NCBI RefSeq assembly: GCF_029784155.1
Contig: NC_073693.1
Location: 141,535,988 to 141,599,987, forward strand
Reading direction: 5' to 3'
Source: Uranotaenia lowii
Taxonomy: Eukaryota; Arthropoda; Insecta; Diptera; Culicidae
DNA: 64,000 bases
The translations under genes and the position numbers were made by a program. Positions within the stretch are counted from its first letter, which is position 1. Every line of letters starts with the position of its first letter. The notes beneath the pieces are model-generated. The model was not told the origin of the DNA. It searched no databases and saw only the letters and a list, made by a program, of their open reading frames with translations. Shown piece by piece: positions 23,501 to 62,552 of this stretch.

Positions 23501-26500
23501 GGATTTTCAAGAAAACTGTGCACAATTTGATCTCTCCGTTCGGCTTCCATGGCGGTTGTTTACAAAATGCTATCGTTTGGTGTTATGACATAAATACATG
23601 CACTGAAAATCGAAAATACCCAAACTTGAGAACTGCCACCCGCCAAACCTAAGTTCAAGATTGACAACTTAAGTTTGTGAAAAAATCACAGCTTGCCAAT
23701 AAGCCAAACTTGTCCTTCGAGCGAAGAACTGTTTTTTTGGGGGGGTTTTGTTGTAAGCGCATCTGATTCTGTTACCTCCATCGTGGCAGATTTAGGTTTG
23801 GGGGGTAAGTTCAAAGCGAAGAACTGTTTTTTTGGGGGATAACTTTTATTCCCGCTTCATTCGCAGAAAGTCTCACATATAGGTATGGGTGTGATTTCTG
23901 TACCTGGCGATATTTTTTTTATTCTGATTTCCATTTTATTGTTGTATCAGATTTTGGGGGATGAGTTCTCCTTTAAGAGCTTAACTTTGAGCTATGCCAC
24001 CAATAGCCAAACCTGTAGGGAGGGAGTTTCATTCGGGTTGGCGGGGAAAGTTCTCAAGTTTGGGTATTTTCAAGGTTCAGTGTGGTGAAAGGTAATGAAT
24101 TTCCCGACACGTGGGTGAAAAAAGTTTCCAAATCCGTCCACTAGGAGCGCCACAATGAGCAAAAGAATTTGTTCCAATATTAAATGAAGCAGACTTTAAG
24201 ATGAGAAATCTCCACAAAAATCCTTTGTACAGTCACCCCACAATCATGGGTCACACACAAATATTAGTCACCGGCCATTTGAACTGCTGATATCTACTGA
24301 ACTAAATGAAATTTTTTCATAGTACTATTTTTAGTTTATCAATAATATCATAAAAATGCATTACAAATATTATGTGTGCGCTTGATACTAGTGAAATTGC
24401 TGTTAGAATAGTTTTTGCCTTTCTTACAGAAAGCCAAAGGTATAGTTATCGGTCGATTTGGGAGATCATTAATTATGGGTCTTAGATATACCTTTATAGG
24501 TACCTATCTAATCAGCTCGACGAGTTCTGATGATGTCTGTGTATTTGTGTGTATTTGTGTGAATTTTTGTAAACTTTGTTCTCGACGTTTTTGTGAAACT
24601 GAGCAGTACAATAAAAATGATTTTTATCTTGAAAAATTTGATTTTTTTTCTTCTTCAACCTATAAAAGAAAGAAAAAAAATACAAAATAGCTGGAAAAAA
24701 ATTTTTTCATAGTAAATATCAAAAATCATCTCTCCAAAAAACGTGTCAATTTGGCTTGCTAGCCACAACCAGCAATCACTAAAATCAAGATTATCGTATA
24801 TATGACGTCAAATTATACGTGACGTCATAGATACGCGCTTGCTATCTAAAAGTATGGATCTGTCGATGTGTGGAAGGGAGAACAGACAGGCTTCACTCCC
24901 ACTCGGGTTCGATGTCATTATGACAGAAACCGTGTGGGAGGAAGACGACAACTAAAATTTTCCCGGCCAATCGTTAATTTTTTTCATATTAATGGTTCAC
25001 TTTGCAACCGAACCATTCCAAAAATTTCGGAACCGAAGCTCCGAATTATTAAACTTAAAAATGATTTTCACTAAGGGGTACGACCCCGAAATTAATGAAG
25101 TCGTTGATGAGTACGGCATGCCCACACTGCATGGTACGAAAGCGATAGTAACTTCGCTCAACATTATATTAAAGCACAGATTGCTCTGAGCAGGGGAAAA
25201 CAACACGGGTACGCGGACGATGTATGCACATCCTCTCATCTTCTCACGTGCCGTTCGTGCTTACGAAGCTTTTTCTTAAGCAGCAACGACAGGAGAGTAT
25301 TTCGCCCGTGGAAGCAAATTAAATCCAATTAGACAAATGCTACTGAATCCTCTCGAGCTTTTAGCTCTCGGGCTTGTTTTTTTGTTCCCTTTTCTCTTCC
25401 TCTCTTCAGATCTAACGTTGCGTTGTTGTTGTTGGGGTTGGTGTCTAGAGAAAAACGATGACGGCTTGGAGGTCAATCTGAACTTTCACTTGCTGAAGCC
25501 AATGGAAGATGACAACCAAACAGTAGCGCCACCAAGCCCTCCATAGTAGAGTTTGAAGCATTTGGGATTTTTTTTGGAACATGCATATAATGCTAAAAAG
25601 CTTATAATCATTATTGACAAAGTTGAAGAAACAGGAAAGAACTCCGAATAAACCATTTTCGCCAGGTTGACCAAATACAAAAATGACAAAATTGACAAAA
25701 TTGAAAAAAATTGACTAAATAGACCAATTTCACTATATTGACGAAATTGACAAACTTGACATAATTCATTGATTTGACAAAATCAACTTATTTGAAAAAA
25801 TCATAAAATTGATAAAATTTATAAAATTGACAAAATCGAGAAAATTGGCAGAATTGACCAAATTGACGATGACAAAATGGACAAAATTCACTGAATTGAC
25901 AAGATTGATAAAACTGACAAATTTAACAAAATTGAAAAAATTGACAAAATTGACAAAAATAACAATATTGACAAAAGAGATGACAAAATCGACAAAATTC
26001 ATTAAATTGACAAAATTGACAAGATTGATAAAATTGACAAAATCGACAAAACTGAAAAAATGACTTAATTAACGATGACAAAATCGACAAAATTCACTAA
26101 ATTGACAAAATTGACAAGATTGATAGATAAAACTGACAAAAATCGACAATATTGACAAAATTGACCAAATTGAAAAACTTGGCTTAATTCATTGATTTGA
26201 CAAAATTCACATAGCTGAAAAAATCATAAAAATTGATAATATTTTTAAAATCGACCAAATCGAGAAAATTGACAGAATTGACAAAATTGACTATGACAAA
26301 ATCGACAAAATTCACTGAATTGACAAAATTGACAAGATTGATAAAACTGACAAAAATCGACAAAAGTGACAAAATTTATCAAACTGACCAAAATGACCAA
26401 ATTGTCAAAATTCACAAAATTGACAAAGACAAAATCGACAAAATTCACTATATTTACAAAATTGACAAAATTGAAAAGATTGACAAAATTGACTGGCGAA

Positions 26501-29500
26501 ATTTACAAAATTGACCCAATTGACTAAATTTTGACCAAATTTACAATATTGACAAATTGACAAAATTGACAAACTTGACAGAATCGAAGGAAATTGAAAA
26601 AAATTAAAAAATTGGCCAAATTGACAATGACAAAATCGACGAAATACACTTAATTGACAAAATTGGCAAAGCTGTCAAAATTGACAACATTGACAAGATT
26701 GACAAAATTGACTAATTTGATAAAACTGACAAAATTGACAAAATTAACAAAACTGACCAAATTGACAAATTTGACAAAATTGACAAATTTGACAAAATTG
26801 ACAGAATTTTCAAATTTGAAAAAGTTGACAAAATCATGAAAATTGTTAAAATCGACAAATAAACAAAATCTAGAAAATTGGTTAAATTTACAAAATTTAC
26901 TGAACTAACAATGCTGACAAAATCATGAAAATTGATAAAATTGACATTATTGACAAAATTTAAAAAATGACCAAATAAACAAAATTAACGAAATAGACAA
27001 AATCAACAAAACAGAATAAAAATCTCAAAATAACAAAATTAAAAATACTACGCTTTCAAAATTTTCAATATTTTTAATTTTCAAAATTTATTATTATACC
27101 GATTTTATACATTTTGGTATCGTATTTTACTCTAGCATTTGAAATTTTATCCAATAATTTTATCTATGTATTTGTTTCATATACTTGAGAGGTTGAATTA
27201 TTTGAAATACATGGTCATTCATCTTTTTTCAAATTGTATTCTTAATTTTTATACCCCTTCCATTTTGAAGATATCATATGCTGTAACTCCAAAAGGAGTA
27301 AATTGAGTTAGATTATAATGTCATAGAAACGAAATTTTACAAGATATTCCAGAATCTAGTCATTCAAAAAGGTTAATTCATATAAAAATTATGATTATAT
27401 AAAAATACTTTTATCCTAATAAAAACTTTGAATCTTTATTTCCTAAATTCATTTTGGATTTATTGCGTATGAAAATCATTAATCATAATTCATAGTTCAT
27501 TTTGTTTTATATGTACCCAAGTATATTTTACAGGCTGTAAGAAAGGCTACAATCCACTGTAAAGTGTATTAAATCGGGTTTTATCATACGTTAATAATTG
27601 TCTGTTGAACTGTCGCAAAAATTTCCAATGTTATAAGGTTGACATCTTAAACTGTTAAGCCCCTTATGCAGTTATTTGAAGAATTCCAACAAAATGAATA
27701 GGTATCATATAATCAAAACCCGATTTAATACACTTTACAGTGGATTGTAGCCTTTCTTACAGCCTGTAAAATATACTTGGGAACAAATAAAACAAAATGA
27801 ACTATGAATTATGATTAATGATTTTCATACGCAATAAATCCAAAATGAATTTAGGAAATAAAGATTCAAAGTTTTTATTAGGATAAAAGTATTTTTATAT
27901 AATCATAATTTTTATATGAATTAACCTTTTTGAATGACTAGATTCTGGAATATCATGTATGATTCCGTTTCTATGACATTATAATCTAACTCAATTTACT
28001 CCTTTTGGAGTTACAGCATATGATATCTTCAAAATGGAAGGGGTATAAAAATTAAGAATACAATTTGAAAAAAGATGAATGACCATGTATTTCAAATAAT
28101 TCAACCTCTCAAGTATATGAAACAAATACATAGATAAAATTATTGGATAAAATTTCAAATGCTAGAGTAAAATACGATACCAAAATGTATAAAATCGGTA
28201 TAATAATAAATTTTGAAAATTAAAAATATTGAAAATTTTGAAAGCGTAGTATTTTTAATTTTGTTATTTTGAGATTTTTATTCTGTTTTGTTGATTTTGT
28301 CTATTTCGTTAATTTTGTTTATTTGGTCATTTTTTAAATTTTGTCAATAATGTCAATTTTATCAATTTTCATGATTTTGTCAGCATTGTTAGTTCAGTAA
28401 ATTTTGTAAATTTAACCAATTTTCTAGATTTTGTTTATTTGTCGATTTTAACAATTTTCATGATTTTGTCAACTTTTTCAAATTTGAAAATTCTGTCAAT
28501 TTTGTCAAATTTGTCAATTTTGTCAAATTTGTCAATTTGGTCAGTTTTGTTAATTTTGTCAATTTTGTCAGTTTTATCAAATTAGTCAATTTTGTCAATC
28601 TTGTCAATGTTGTCAATTTTGACAGCTTTGCCAATTTTGTCAATTAAGTGTATTTCGTCGATTTTGTCATTGTCAATTTGGCCAATTTTTTAATTTTTTT
28701 CAATTTCCTTCGATTCTGTCAAGTTTGTCAATTTTGTCAATTTGTCAATATTGTAAATTTGGTCAAAATTTAGTCAATTGGGTCAATTTTGTAAATTTCG
28801 CCAGTCAATTTTGTCAATCTTTTCAATTTTGTCAATTTTGTAAATATAGTGAATTTTGTCGATTTTGTCTTTGTCAATTTTGTGAATTTTGACAATTTGG
28901 TCATTTTGGTCAGTTTGATAAATTTTGTCACTTTTGTCGATTTTTGTCAGTTTTATCAATCTTGTCAATTTTGTCAATTCAGTGAATTTTGTCGATTTTG
29001 TCATAGTCAATTTTGTCAATTCTGTCAATTTTCTCGATTTGGTCGATTTTAAAAATATTATCAATTTTTATGATTTTTTCAGCTATGTGAATTTTGTCAA
29101 ATCAATGAATTAAGCCAAGTTTTTCAATTTGGTCAATTTTGTCAATATTGTCGATTTTTGTCAGTTTTATCTATCAATCTTGTCAATTTTGTCAATTTAG
29201 TGAATTTTGTCGATTTTGTCATCGTTAATTAAGTCATTTTTTCAGTTTTGTCGATTTTGTCAATTTTATCAATCTTGTCAATTTTGTCAATTTAATGAAT
29301 TTTGTCGATTTTGTCATCTCTTTTGTCAATATTGTTATTTTTGTCAATTTTGTCAATTTTTTCAATTTTGTTAAATTTGTCAGTTTTATCAATCTTGTCA
29401 ATTCAGTGAATTTTGTCCATTTTGTCATCGTCAATTTGGTCAATTCTGCCAATTTTCTCGATTTTGTCAATTTTATAAATTTTATCAATTTTATGATTTT

Positions 29501-32500
29501 TTCAAATAAGTTGATTTTGTCAAATCAATGAATTATGTCAAGTTTGTCAATTTCGTCAATATAGTGAAATTGGTCTATTTAGTCAATTTTTTTCAATTTT
29601 GTCAATTTTGTCATTTTTGTATTTGGTCAACCTGGCGAAAATGGTTTATTCGGAGTTCTTTCCTGTTTCTTCAACTTTGTCAATAATGATTATAAGCTTT
29701 TTAGCATTATATGCATGTTCCAAAAAAAATCCCAAATGCTTCAAACTCTACTATGGAGGGCTTGGTGGCGCTACTGTTTGGTTGTCATCTTCCATTGGCT
29801 TCAGCAAGTGAAAGTTCAGATTGACCTCCAAGCCGTCATCGTTTTTCTCTAGACACCAACCCCAACAACAACAACGCAACGTTAGATCTGAAGAGAGGAA
29901 GAGAAAAGGGAACAAAAAAACAAGCCCGAGAGCTAAAAGCTCGAGAGGATTCAGTAGCATTTGTCTAATTGGATTTAATTTGCTTCCACGGGCGAAATAC
30001 TCTCCTGTCGTTGCTGCTTAAGAAAAAGCTTCGTAAGCACGAACGGCACGTGAGAAGATGAGAGGATGTGCATACATCGTCCGCGTACCCGTGTTGTTTT
30101 CCCCTGCTCAGAGCAATCTGTGCTTTAATATAATGTTGAGCGAAGTTACTATCGCTTTCGTACCATGCAGTGTGGGCATGCCGTACTCATCAACGACTTC
30201 ATTAATTTCGGGGTCGTACCCCTTAGTGAAAATCATTTTTAAGTTTAATAATTCGGAGCTTCGGTTCCGAAATTTTTGGAATGGTTCGGTTGCAAAGTGA
30301 ACCATTAATATGAAAAAAATTAACGATTGGCCGGGAAAATTTTAGTTGTCGTCTTCCTCCCACACGGTTTCTGTCATAATGACATCGAACCCGAGTGGGA
30401 GTGAAGCCTGTCTGTTCTCCCTTCCACACATCGACAGATCCATACTTTTAGATAGCAAGCGCGTATCTATGACGTCACGTATAATTTGACGTCATATATA
30501 CGATAATCTTGATTTTAGTGATTGCTGGTTGTGGCTAGCAAGCCAAATTGACACGTTTTTTGGAGAGATGATTTTTGATATTTACTATGAAAAAATTTTT
30601 TTCCAGCTATTTTGTATTTTTTTTCTTTCTTTTATAGGTTGAAGAAGAAAAAAAATCAAATTTTTCAAGATAAAAATCATTTTTATTGTACTGCTCAGTT
30701 TCACAAAAACGTCGAGAACAAAGTTTACAAAAATTCACACAAATACACACAAATACACAGACATCATCAGAACTCGTCGAGCTGATTAGATAGGTACCTA
30801 TAAAGGTATATCTAAGACCCATAATTAATGATCTCCCAAATCGACCGATAACTATACCTTTCTGTAAGAAAGGCAAAAAGGACGAGTTTACGTTTTCCAA
30901 ATGAAACTGAGCGAAAAAAATGCGAAATTTCAAAATCATTTGCAGAATAAAATTGACCCATATTTGTTACAACATCTACCATATTTCCCACAATCATGGG
31001 TCACTTTTTTGTAAGCAAAGCAAAACATTTCTTGGTTGCTATAGCTCGTCCCAAATGCCCCTTGAATTTATACAATCAAAGAATGCCCCTGAATGTTTTC
31101 CTGAAATGCGATGATTTCCATGTTGATATTTGGGTGTTGCCATGGACTTCTATGTGACTAATAATTGTGAGCAATTTGACTAATAGGTAATTGTAACGGG
31201 CTACAATTTTGACCCATAATCGTGGTTTTGAAAAACGCTGATTGTTTCGGTAAATGCTGTTATTTTTAAACAGAACTGACAATAAAAGCTCATTTGAACT
31301 TAAAGAGGAAGCATTTAATGACTGAAATTAATGCAAAGCTTGATATTTGGTCAACTAAAACCCAAATAAACAAGCATTTTGTTGTGAATCGATACGTTAA
31401 GTGACTGATGATTGGGGGGGGGGGGGGGGGGACTGTATTTCATCAGTTCATTAATTTGAAACTTTAAAATGTATCTCAAATCCTCTTATTCAAGAACCTC
31501 TCATGCTTTGTGTGAATTTCACACAACATCAACAATACATTATTGTTTGCATTTCAAATATACATCCTTTTTACACTTTATAAAACATTTAATGCCGTTC
31601 TAAAGCTCACTAGCACAAAACACGTTTTTCATTCTAGATATGAAAGCCCCATGGAACCACCCGAGAAGCCCAATAACCAACACCGGAAAATTGCACTGTA
31701 CGGTATCCTGGCGATGGCATTCATCCTGTTTTTCATCGTTTTTGTCATAGTCAATCAAACGACTGGCCTAGATAGACTAGAAGTCGATACCAATCAACTT
31801 CCAGAAGGATTTTCCAACGAAACAAGCATCGAATCCAGCATGGGTCACACGGTGTTAACGACTCCTCTATCAGCAAACAACAATCCAGCGAATGGAACAT
31901 TTACGGTGTTGAACAAAGGCAAGGAAGAAATCGCTGAGGCACAGAAACAACGACGAATTCGTCGATTGGGTGAAGAAGGTTCTGTGCTGGAATCGAGCGA
32001 TGATTTGGTTGTTTACCCTAGTGCCTACTTGAAACCTCCTCGATTGGGAAGCATGAGAAGGTTCTCGGACGATTTCGATTCGAAAGAGTTTGAACAGCCT
32101 AGGCCATTCAGGATCGATGATGGGCTACCGATTCCAGTTGGGTTCAAAAAGATTAACAAATCTTATACTAATAATGGTTACGAGATACCTGAGTTCCGGG
32201 TATCACCCGGGACGATCAGTAGTATTCAGAACGTTTTGAGACAGTTGTCTAGCTCCCGCACTTCTAGACAGAATCACTTTTCTCAGTACATGCAGCAACC
32301 TGCGGAGTTCAATAATCCGTTGCATCAGAATCATAGACTCAAGTTTACTGGTATTTACAGACATCCGAGAAAAAATGGTGAAATAACAACTCTGTTTGCT
32401 GATTCATCAAAACAACATGAGCTACACGTAGCTAAGCCTCAGAATATCAATAGTCAACTAACTGTTCCTGGCAGTTTTATGCCAGATTTGTTGTATAATT

Positions 32501-33336
32501 TTAAGCCATCCAATCCAAGCGATGTAAATCTATTGGCAACAGAACAGTTCAGGTTTGCACCCGAAAAAGAGTCAAAATCAGGGAATCTTCCTAAAGGTAT
32601 GCCGTTTTCTGTTATGCTAGATATTGCTCCTGTACAAGCTGAAAAACCTAGGGTCCAAGTGTATAGGAAACCATTTCCGAACTACTCGTATGTGAGTTTT
32701 CCATCTTATTTTAATAACCAAAACTTCGCACAAGTCAAACACAACGCCATAAGCGAGCAGCCAGACGATTCGTACTTTCGAAGATCGATGCCGTACTACA
32801 ACCCGTTTCAAAATCTGCCTTCAAATCTGCAACCTGGGAAGCTCATGGTTCACTTTAACCTGTATCCCAAGCCATCGGATGCATCGCGGAGATTCGAACT
32901 GGAAAAGACAGCTCTGGACATCAATCACCTAAAACTAAACACAGGGGAAATACTTCCGGATCCTGAAGCTGATAAATTCAATCCAGCAACCGTTCCCGAG
33001 AGGAACTTCCTGGAGCGTTACTTCACTACAACACCAAGTACTTCGTCGACAACCCAAACGACTCCGCTAGCCGGAACAACCCACCGAATCAACCGCCATC
33101 AAGATCAGGAGCGATTAGTCACGACAACAAGTTTTCCAATAGTTACAAATGGTCACGCGGGAATCGGATCGCGGTATCCACCGTACAAAACTATTGAACG
33201 GCGAGATCAACGAATCGAGGTCAACGACAAGCAGCGGCGCTTGGAACGACTTGATAGCGAAGAGCGGTCCCAGGAAGCTGGATTCCGTCCGCCGGATGCC
33301 GATCTGATTAGTTTTGGACCAAATGATGCGGTGTAA
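17446..33336 (+). CDS. Inferred two-exon single-pass membrane protein gene
   Basis: Join of exon 1 (17,446-17,513) and exon 2 (31,638-33,336), about 588 codons including stop. Exon 1 ends with two bases of a codon at a GTGAGT donor. Exon 2 begins after a TTCTAG acceptor, and its first base completes AAA, keeping the long frame open. The predicted protein has a ~50-residue polar N-terminus, one strong hydrophobic segment (KIALYGILAMAFILFFIVFV) and a ~500-residue Ser/Pro/Asn-rich ectodomain with a Thr-rich patch near the C-terminus. There is no cleavable signal peptide, so a type II orientation is likely. I do not recognise the family. Phase agreement alone has a one-in-three chance of being accidental, so the join is an inference; the second exon by itself is solid. 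Confidence 0.55.
22591..23550 (-). pseudogene. Broken DD37E mariner transposase
   Basis: Starts at the ATG ending at 23,550. The N-terminal helix-turn-helix region contains ASKLAKQLKMPRNTVWRVIK. A one-base shift near 23,350 moves to a second frame, with the middle DNA-binding segment and the first catalytic Asp in MDDETYVK, then the second Asp in WPDLASCHYS. Another shift near 22,775 moves to a third frame, with the catalytic Glu in FRPTEKYW. Counted across the shift, 37 residues separate the second Asp from the Glu. The C-terminus ends near 22,591. All three acidic residues survive, but the two frameshifts make it inactive. Confidence 0.88.
23601..24082. mobile_element. MITE nested inside the mariner element
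   Basis: Inverted ends: CACTGAAAATCGAAAATACC at the left, and the complement of CACTGAACCTTGAAAATACC at the right, followed on both sides by CAAACTTGAGAACT. About 480 bp, no coding. Two internal copies of GAAGAACTGTTTTTTTGGGG lie near 23,723 and 23,818. Confidence 0.75.
24412..27582 (+). repeat. Palindrome left arm (unit A copy 2)
   Basis: A 3.17 kb arm, reverse-complementary to 27,715-30,879. Outer end TTTTTGCCTTTCTTACAG, inner end TTACAGGCTGTAA...TTAAATCGGGTTTT. It contains the ~9 bp ATTGACAAA minisatellite at about 25,612-27,060. Open frames inside are mirrored exactly in the other arm and are not genes. Compared with the right arm it has a 6-base insertion near 24,433 and four substitutions at 27,331-27,342. 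Confidence 0.95.
27583..27714. other. 132 bp unpaired spacer of the palindrome
   Basis: Sequence between the arms with no self-complementarity to the flanks. Pairing stops at 27,582/27,715, where the arms end with CGGGTTTT and AAAACCCG. Confidence 0.93.
27715..30879 (-). repeat. Palindrome right arm (unit A copy 3)
   Basis: Inverted, nearly identical copy of 24,412-27,582. For paired bases the coordinates sum to 55,297 (55,291 outside the 6-base indel). It keeps the intact terminal hairpin CCTTTCT-tac-AGAAAGG that the indel disrupts on the left. The minisatellite lies at about 28,237-29,685. Confidence 0.95.
31414..31431. repeat. G18 homopolymer
   Basis: Eighteen consecutive G residues about 200 bp before the acceptor of exon 2. 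Length may be unreliable in any assembly. Confidence 0.95.
31638..33336 (+). CDS. Exon 2 of membrane protein gene (unrecognised protein)
   Basis: Long open frame. An internal ATG at 31,651 in strong context (CCCCATGG) could also be the start, giving 561 residues. One transmembrane segment lies about 12-34 residues after that Met. The following ectodomain is rich in Pro, Ser, Asn, Arg and Tyr, with an NQT sequon just outside the membrane and a Thr-rich tract (TTTPSTSSTTQTT) near residue 455. There are no cysteine clusters or known domains. The stop at 33,334 overlaps a perfect GTAAGT donor (GCGGT|GTAAGT), so another exon may follow. On the other hand, an AATAAA lies only ~20 bp past the stop. 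Base composition is more GC-rich and codon-like than the flanks, supporting a real host gene. Confidence 0.8.
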
Positions 33337-33867
33337 GTGCTTTATTTATGAATCAGAATAAAAAAAAATTGGATAAAAATTGATTACAAATGTCTAGTTG
33401 TAAAATTTTTTGAAAGAAATTTTACATTATGTTGAAGGTGTTTTGGTATCATTTTTTAATCATTATTGTTATCGTATTTGTATTGAAAGTTAGTTCAGTT
33501 AGTGTCTTTTCAAAATGATTTCAACACTCAAAATAGAAGGGGAGAGACGGGCCATAAATGCACCTACTAAAGATAACGGTTACTTTCTCGAATATTTTGA
33601 TTTGTGTAAGAAAATAATAAGCTCATGAATAAGCAGATATTTGTTTTCTATTCAATGGGTCATTTTTAATGGATTTCGGCTTACAGTTTTTGAAAAAACA
33701 CTTTTATGTTAAAAGTAGTCGATAAAGACGACTTTATAGAATGGGCAGGTTAATACCACTATTAATGATTTGAGCAACATTTTCGTTCAACTGGACATAT
33801 TTTCATAAAATTCTGTATAAAAAGGTAGAAACTGATAATAAACATACGTCAGAGCGACATCACAATT

Positions 33868-34597
33868 GTATTCGTATCGTACTCGTATCGTATTCGTATC
33901 GTATTCGTATCGTATTCGTATCGTATTCGTATCGTATTCGTATCGTATTCGTATCGTATTCGTATCGTATTCGTATCGTATTCGTATCGTATTCGTATCG
34001 TATTCGTATCGTATTCGTATCGTATTCGTATCGTATTCGTATCGTATTCGTATCGTATTCGTATCGTATTCGTATCGTATTCGTATCGTATTCGTATCGT
34101 ATTCGTATCGTATTCGTATCGTATTCGTATCGTATTCGTATCGTATTCGTATCGTATTCGTATCGTATTCGTATCGTATTCGTATCGTATTCGTATCGTA
34201 TTCGTATCGTATTCGTATCGTATTCGTATCGTATTCGTATCGTATTCGTATCGTATTCGTATCGTATTCGTATCGTATTCGTATCGTATTCGTATCGTAT
34301 TCGTATCGTATTCGTATCGTATTCGTATCGTATTCGTATCGTATTCGTATCGTATTCGTATCGTATTCGTATCGTATTCGTATCGTATTCGTATCGTATT
34401 CGTATCGTATTCGTATCGTATTCGTATCGTATTCGTATCGTATTCGTATCGTATTCGTATCGTATTCGTATCGTATTCGTATCGTATTCGTATCGTATTC
34501 GTATCGTATTCGTATCGTATTCGTATCGTATTCGTATCGTATTCGTATCGTATTCGTATCGTATTCGTATCGTATTCGTATCGTATTCGTATCGTAT
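33868..34597. repeat. 11 bp minisatellite, about 66 copies
   Basis: An almost perfectly homogeneous tandem array of GTATTCGTATC. Only the first units (CGTACTCG) and the last degenerate unit differ. Every unit has two CpGs. Because 11 is not a multiple of 3 and the unit has no stop in any plus frame, the array reads as a 258-residue false protein. Confidence 0.97.
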
Positions 34598-35252
34598 TTT
34601 CAGCTTTATGTTTGGAAAAGGAGTTTCACTTTAATAAACTAATGTTCGAGTATTCTTACACACATTTTTTTATTTACATAATTCCACTACTTTAGTGTAC
34701 ACATCCATACCAATCGACTTTAATAAACATTATTTGCTAACGACAGTAATCTTCACTTGATTTCGCTCATCATCACAATAGACATCACACTTACACAAAT
34801 CACAAGTCGATACGTGTTGGAATGAAATTGAGTGGCAGTTTAACTTAGATGAGTATTTTAACCATTTCACGTTGAATCTGAGTTTTTCCTTCTGTTTTCC
34901 AATTGTTTTTGACAACGACAACAACAACTGGAGCTCCTACTGTAACGACTGTTTGATCTACTTTCTTACTTTATACTGACCGATGAATATCAACCTGTCC
35001 CGAGGTTTTGTTCTTGCTACCGTAACCTATTTAATTACTTTTGAAATAAGTTCGTTTTTTCTATACCTAAAAGAATTTGTTAGTAAAATTGTTTTTTAAT
35101 GTATGAAAAATCTCTGAATGAACTTTGGTTGGGAAAACAAGAATTTAGATAAAAACTCCTAATGGTATTTGAAAGCGTAGTTTCGTAAGTCCAAAGATGT
35201 TGAAACCTAGCCATAACTATTTACAGTTAAACTGATCGACCACTCTGATCTT

Positions 35253-62552
<27,300 letters not shown>

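Larger units (their letters stand above)
22405..24198 (-). mobile_element. Tc1/mariner (DD37E type) transposon, defective
   Basis: Terminal inverted repeats AAGTCTGCTTCATTTAATAT (27 bp in full) lie at 22,407-22,433 and 24,170-24,196, flanked by TA on both sides, the mariner target duplication. The transposase is on the minus strand, and a second element is nested between its start and the right repeat. The DD37E spacing is known from mosquito elements of the ITmD37E lineage. Confidence 0.9.
17514..31637 (+). other. 14.1 kb intron carrying mariner and palindrome
   Basis: If the exon join is right, this intron holds the DD37E mariner, a nested MITE and the complete 6.47 kb inverted repeat. Between 17,514 and 22,404 I see only AT-rich sequence, a CCGGGCAAA-type dispersed repeat at about 20,140-20,230, and TACATGTAA-rich debris near 19,300. 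The 162-codon minus-strand frame at 20,412-20,900 is not recognised as any protein. Confidence 0.5.

Noticed and set aside
24412..30879. CRISPR or bacterial-type repeat array
   Set aside because: Repeats are ~9 bp with no spacers, in a eukaryotic transposon context.
33866..34642. 258-residue open frame of repeated RIRIVFVSYSY
   Set aside because: It is the 11 bp minisatellite read in frame; no start context, no family, repeats at nucleotide level.
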